Shown: piece after piece, positions 60,784 through 64,000 of the stretch
Numbering within the stretch: the first letter of the stretch is position 1
Layout of the letters: the number at the start of each line of letters is the position of its first letter
From: Bin87 sp965261195
Lineage (GTDB): Bacteria > Chloroflexota > Dehalococcoidia > Lucifugimonadales > UBA3495
DNA: 64,000 nucleotides
Direction of reading: 5' to 3'
Assembly: GCA_965261195.1 (NCBI GenBank)
Contig: OZ253455.1
Location: forward strand, 3,472,001 to 3,536,000
The notes under the pieces: model-generated
The model's database searches: none
Seen by the model: the letters and a program-made list of their open reading frames with translations, nothing else
Told to the model about the DNA's origin: nothing
Position numbers and translations under genes: made by a program

Positions 60784-61920
60784 ATGGCCGAACAGCCGGA
60801 ACTACACCGCGGTTTGATGAACGTGTATATGGACACTACGGAGTCCAGTTTCATTGACGGCGAAATAGGAAAACTGCTTTATCGCGGGTACGACATTCAC
60901 GATCTGGCCGAAAAGTCCACCTTTGAAGAGATCGTCTACCTGGTGCTGTACGGCGAGTTGCCGAATCAGGCCCAGCTGGAAGAGATGGACGGATACCTGC
61001 GGGCGAACCGGCGGATTCCCGACCAGATTATTACGGTCATTGATGCCGTGAAAGACGCCCATCCGATGGACGTGCTGCAGACGGCGCTGATTGGGCTGGC
61101 CGCGTTTGATGAGGAATCGGAGGACAATTCAAAGGCAGCCAACGTCCGCAAGGCGCTGCGTCTGACGGCCAAGGCTCCCACCATCGTGACGGCGCACCAC
61201 CGCCTGCGGACGGGTCTGGAGCCGGTAGCGCCGAATTCGGAACTGAACCACGCCGGCAACTTTCTGTATATGCTGTTCAATGAAATTCCCGACGCAGAGA
61301 CGGTCGCTCTCATGGACGTGGACTTCATCCTGCACGCTGAGCATGGTGTCAACGCATCGTCCTTCGCGGCGCGGGTGAGCGCGTCCACGAACTCGACGCT
61401 TCATGCGGCGGTGTCGGGCGCGGTGGGGGCGCTGAAGGGCCCGGCCCACGGCGGGGCCGCCGAAGAAGTGATGAAAATGTCGATGGAAATCGGCAACCCC
61501 GAAAACGCCGAAGAGTACGCCCGCAACAAGCTGGACAACCGCGAGCGCATCATGGGATTCGGCCATCGGGTTTATAAGGCTGAGGACCCCCGGGCGCGCC
61601 ACCTGCGGGAACGCTCGCAGGCGCTGGGCGAGAAGCGGGGCGACCCACGCTGGTTCCAGATTTTGACGCACCTGTCCGAGGATGTGATGGCTCCCTACCG
61701 GGACCGTGGCATCTACGTGAACGTGGACTTTTACGCCGGTTCGATTTACCACCTGCTGGGCATCGAGTCCGACCTGTTCATCCCGATATTTGCGTTGGGC
61801 CGGGTGCCGGGCTGGTCTGCGCAGTGCATAGAGCAGTACGAGAACAACATCCTGCTGCGGCCCCGCCTGCACTACATTGGCGAAATGGATCGGGAGTACG
61901 TGCCTATCGACCAGCGCTAG
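60784..61920 (+). CDS. gltA: Citrate synthase
   Basis: Citrate synthase condenses acetyl-CoA and oxaloacetate at the entry of the citric acid cycle. ATG 60784 follows AAGGAGG and gives 378 residues. The catalytic His/Asp regions are HAEHGVNASSFAARVSAST, GPAHGGAAEEVMKMSME and GFGHRVYKAEDPRARHLR, with VDFYAGSIYHLLGIESDLF near the end. Length matches the short Gram-positive/archaeal type rather than the long E. coli type. It stands as a single gene with a terminator behind it. Confidence 0.95.
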   Translation: MAEQPELHRGLMNVYMDTTESSFIDGEIGKLLYRGYDIHDLAEKSTFEEIVYLVLYGELPNQAQLEEMDGYLRANRRIPDQIITVIDAVKDAHPMDVLQTALIGLAAFDEESEDNSKAANVRKALRLTAKAPTIVTAHHRLRTGLEPVAPNSELNHAGNFLYMLFNEIPDAETVALMDVDFILHAEHGVNASSFAARVSASTNSTLHAAVSGAVGALKGPAHGGAAEEVMKMSMEIGNPENAEEYARNKLDNRERIMGFGHRVYKAEDPRARHLRERSQALGEKRGDPRWFQILTHLSEDVMAPYRDRGIYVNVDFYAGSIYHLLGIESDLFIPIFALGRVPGWSAQCIEQYENNILLRPRLHYIGEMDREYVPIDQR

Positions 61921-61947
61921 GGACGACTGACTACGCGATGACATTCA

Positions 61948-61976
61948 GGGCCGCCGGTGGAAGCCAGCGGCCCTTT
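61948..61976 (+). terminator. Terminator hairpin after gltA
   Basis: GGGCCGC (61948-61954) pairs with GCGGCCC (61967-61973) and is followed by TTT, 28 bases after the stop codon. Confidence 0.7.
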
Positions 61977-61999
61977 GCGTTGTCCCTGATGCGCGCCGG

Positions 62000-62875
62000 T
62001 TATCGGGGATAAACTTCGAGATTGCCCAGGTGTACTTCTGCGACCACCGTTGGGGTAATGCTTTCTTGATGGCCGTGGTCAGCGGCGGATGCGTGGGCGT
62101 TATCGGCGGAACCGGGGATTGTTACCAGAGTTGCCGATTCGACGGTTTTCCCGCTGACCAACAGTTCGTGGTGGTTGTCGGAGTTCAGGGTTACACGAAT
62201 CTCGTGTTCGCCGGGTGCAAGGCCGGTGAGCTGATAGAAGGGTTCGAAAACCCGACTGATTTTCTCGCCGTCAACGTAGATATGGGCGTGTCCCTCGCCG
62301 GGAGCGTGGGGCTGGTCAACCTGTTCCGGCGCCCATCGCCAGTTTCCGGTTAGAATCCGGACGTAGACGTCGCCGCCGGTTTGCACTTCGGCGGTGATAC
62401 TTACGCTGATGGGCAGTTCCGACTCGATGGTCGCAGTCTCCACAGTGGCATGGTGGTCGTCACCATGGCCGTGGCTGCTGTCGCCGCGGTCGGTCGCGTT
62501 TTCGGAAGCGTAGATGTGGAAGTTAAGGCCGAAGGCGCCGGCAGTATCGGCAGTGAAGGTGATGTCGCCCGGTTGGGTTGGCGAAATCGCGGCCGTAAGG
62601 TCGTAACCGTGGAGATGCACCTCGCCGGCCTCGTCGGATGTGAACCGTAAGGAGACAGCGTCGCCCTGGGTGGCTCGTAGATCCTCGCGAGTTGAAGTGG
62701 TGGCGCGATTGGCGATGTTGATGTCGATTGTTGTGGTGTCGGTGATTATCGGCGGCGAGTCGGCGTCCGGTGGTGTGGTGGGGCCGCACGCCGCAACGAC
62801 CAGCGCAGCGGCGAGAGCGAGAGTGACGCACCGCCGGATTCCGGGCCGGCGCAAAGTCTGTTGAAAGCCCAGCAT
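62000..62875 (-). CDS. His-rich lipoprotein with cupredoxin-like domain
   Basis: A 291-residue exported protein. ATG 62875 has GGAGG nine bases upstream; the signal ends at lipobox ALVVAAC. The region DAVSLRFTSDEAGEVHLHGY then DLTAAISPTQPGDITFTADT, TAGAFGLNFHIYAS resembles a cupredoxin-like fold, with His residues in VHLHGYDL and LNFHIY. A His/Asp-rich loop follows (SSHGHGDDHHATVE), then a second beta domain with GEHEIRVTLNSDNHHELLVS and a late HASAADHGHQES. The His content suggests metal binding, perhaps copper. It is upstream of, and on the same strand as, nothing else known. Confidence 0.7.
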   Translation of the reverse strand: MLGFQQTLRRPGIRRCVTLALAAALVVAACGPTTPPDADSPPIITDTTTIDINIANRATTSTREDLRATQGDAVSLRFTSDEAGEVHLHGYDLTAAISPTQPGDITFTADTAGAFGLNFHIYASENATDRGDSSHGHGDDHHATVETATIESELPISVSITAEVQTGGDVYVRILTGNWRWAPEQVDQPHAPGEGHAHIYVDGEKISRVFEPFYQLTGLAPGEHEIRVTLNSDNHHELLVSGKTVESATLVTIPGSADNAHASAADHGHQESITPTVVAEVHLGNLEVYPR

Positions 62876-62960
62876 CGAAGTCATCCTCCGTGGGTGTCGG
62901 TGAACCATGGCAGTCGCCGGGAAGCGGTTGCCGTCGGTTGGGTTATGGGTGAGAGCGATG

Positions 62961-63506
62961 CTATGGGATGGGAGGTCGCTGCGGCGGCGGCGTGTTGACG
63001 CCGGTGGGTGTCTCCGGCGGGTTGGCGAGCCGGGCCAGAGGGTTGTGGTCAGAGTTGGGCGATGCCGGCGGGCGCGATTCCCCGGGTGTGGAGAGGAAGG
63101 GTGCGGAAAGCACGGTTAGCAGCAGGCTGGCGGTTGTTGAGGACAGAATCGTCACGCCGCCGGCGACGTCCGATCTGTTGCTGGTGGGTAATCCGGCCGG
63201 GGCTGATGCGTTGGGTATCAGGAAGTGATGGCCGGTCGTTGCCGTGTGGTGCGGATGACGTGCGTCAGCATCATAGATGTGCTGGTGAGAGACCGGCGCC
63301 CCGTTGAGATACAGGTGTTCGTGGGCGTGGAAGCGTTCGGCGTAGTGGTGGTCAATCGACGGGCCGGCGATGGGCAGGGCCAACCAAACCAGGGCCAACG
63401 CGGACATGAGCAGGGCGATGAACGACACTGGCGCTGCCGGCCCTGACGCCGCATCCGGCGGTGGAGTTGATGCGCAGGGAATGAAACTCGGCAAGGGGGA
63501 CATCAT
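62961..63506 (-). CDS. His-rich membrane protein of unknown function
   Basis: A 181-residue protein with two hydrophobic segments (FIALLMSALALVWLALPIAG near residue 35 and ILSSTTASLLLTVLSAPFLS near 130). Between them is a His-rich loop (DHHYAERFHAHEHLYLNG, SHQHIYDADARHPHHTATTG). The N- and C-termini are Pro-rich. I do not recognise the family. It lies 86 bases upstream of the His-rich lipoprotein and on the same strand, so the two may form a metal-handling unit. Confidence 0.6.
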   Translation of the reverse strand: MMSPLPSFIPCASTPPPDAASGPAAPVSFIALLMSALALVWLALPIAGPSIDHHYAERFHAHEHLYLNGAPVSHQHIYDADARHPHHTATTGHHFLIPNASAPAGLPTSNRSDVAGGVTILSSTTASLLLTVLSAPFLSTPGESRPPASPNSDHNPLARLANPPETPTGVNTPPPQRPPIP

Positions 63507-63805
63507 CGGGGCAAGGTATTTCGATTGTCGGCGGTCATTAGGGTAGTCGGTTGATGGCGAGCCTGTGGAAGCATAGATGGGCTTCCCTTCGACAATGCTC
63601 AGTGTGAGCGGCGATTACGATTGGGTGGATAATCGAAAGGCCCTGGCATGGTGAGCGCGCCGTTGACAGTTACTTCGATTTTAGCAGATAATGTTTACCT
63701 ATCCACTGGGTTCGTTGGAGTTACGCCTGACGGCCTGAACCAGCAATGCACGTTCACATGGACGTGGACACGTAATCGCAAAACACACTACAAGGAGGCG
63801 CAGCG
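63507..63805. other. Divergent intergenic region
   Basis: The 299-base gap before the DUF1800 gene contains a cttcgacaatgctcagtgtg repeat remnant near 63586 and the candidate promoter at 63663-63692. No gene is seen. Confidence 0.5.
63663..63692 (+). promoter_or_regulatory. Candidate promoter of the DUF1800 gene
   Basis: TTGACA (63663-63668) and GATAAT (63687-63692) are separated by 18 bases, a good match to the main sigma-factor consensus. The start codon is 114 bases further downstream, leaving a long leader. Confidence 0.5.
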
Positions 63806-64000
63806 ATGGCATCTCAGGACATTGCCTTGATGGCTCACCTGATGCGTCGTGCCGGCTTTGGAGCCACCCGCGAAGAGCTGGAGGCGAGGGCCGCTATAGG
63901 GTACGAAGCTACAGTTGAAGAGTTGCTCAACCCCGCAAGCCAGCCGGCAATCGACCGGTACGAGTTGGTTCGGTACCATCCGTGGGCCTGGCGTCCCGGC
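63806..64000 (+). CDS. DUF1800 family protein, 3' end outside window
   Basis: ATG 63806 follows AAGGAGG and opens MASQDIALMAHLMRRAGFGA then TREELEARAAIGYEATVEEL, the N-terminal signature of DUF1800 proteins. Only 65 codons are visible. In other bacteria DUF1800 genes are usually followed by a DUF1501 gene; that lies beyond the window. The biochemical function of the family is not established. Confidence 0.85.
   Translation, partial: MASQDIALMAHLMRRAGFGATREELEARAAIGYEATVEELLNPASQPAIDRYELVRYHPWAWRPG

Overview
This window is about 60% GC and densely coded. Gene content suggests a member of the Chloroflexota, perhaps a SAR202 or Dehalococcoidia-like lineage. The signs are several HpcH/HpaI aldolases, CaiB-type CoA transferases, paired hot-dog dehydratases, an F420-type luciferase-like enzyme, a DUF1800 protein, an anaerobic-type (cbi) cobalamin gene set and many short dispersed repeats. 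The taxonomic call is an inference from gene content only.

Layout. 1-1122 is the right-hand part of an ISAs1-family element. 1230-3061 holds a LysR regulator and an aldolase gene. 3211-14296 is one long minus-strand series: leuS, three tandem retropepsin-like genes (one broken), cbiC, cbiX, cbiD, cbiT, cbiL, cbiF, cbiG and cbiH, which make the corrin ring. 14745-20799 carries trkH-trkA potassium uptake, pheA, three small YtxH-like membrane proteins, a signal peptidase and a YihY-family protein. 20979-28954 has a DUF4242-like protein, two dehydratases, a PfkB kinase, a DUF192 lipoprotein, a second aldolase, mutL and a hicBA pair. 28979-33357 has a HAD protein, an ArsC/Spx-like gene, mutS and an mntA-hepT pair. 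33620-39661 encodes a NuoE-NuoF-NuoG-like set plus a ferredoxin-NADP reductase-like flavoprotein. 39908-45320 is an SNF2 helicase-nuclease gene broken by three IS copies, with an unknown upstream partner. 45354-51771 holds a FrnE/DsbA-like gene, a HAD hydrolase, otsB-otsA (trehalose), a Fur regulator, a VOC protein, a glutaredoxin and a flavin reductase. 52152-61920 has two CoA transferases, a tRNA-Met, a bacterial voltage-gated channel, a DEAD-box helicase, an SDR, another IS copy, a truncated luciferase-like gene and citrate synthase. The window ends in a cupredoxin-like lipoprotein, a His-rich membrane protein and the start of a DUF1800 gene.

The most notable result is two genes that look truncated until one in-frame TGA is read through. 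In the ArsC/Spx-like gene (29484-29846) and the FrnE/DsbA-like gene (45354-46010) the TGA replaces exactly the first cysteine of the CxxC redox motif. Each has a good ribosome site before the upstream ATG, and a plausible stem-loop follows each TGA. Both are best explained as selenoproteins (UxxC), which implies that this organism decodes UGA as selenocysteine. No selA, selB, selC or selD gene is in the window.

The mobile DNA has a readable history. Removing two tandem 805-bp IS copies (CTAG duplication) and one 862-bp IS copy (TAA duplication) restores a continuous helicase frame of about 781 codons. A miniature inverted-repeat element of about 111 bp occurs three times, each copy flanked by a 10-bp target duplication. 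A common hairpin repeat of the genome has become part of the coding sequence of the mutL linker.
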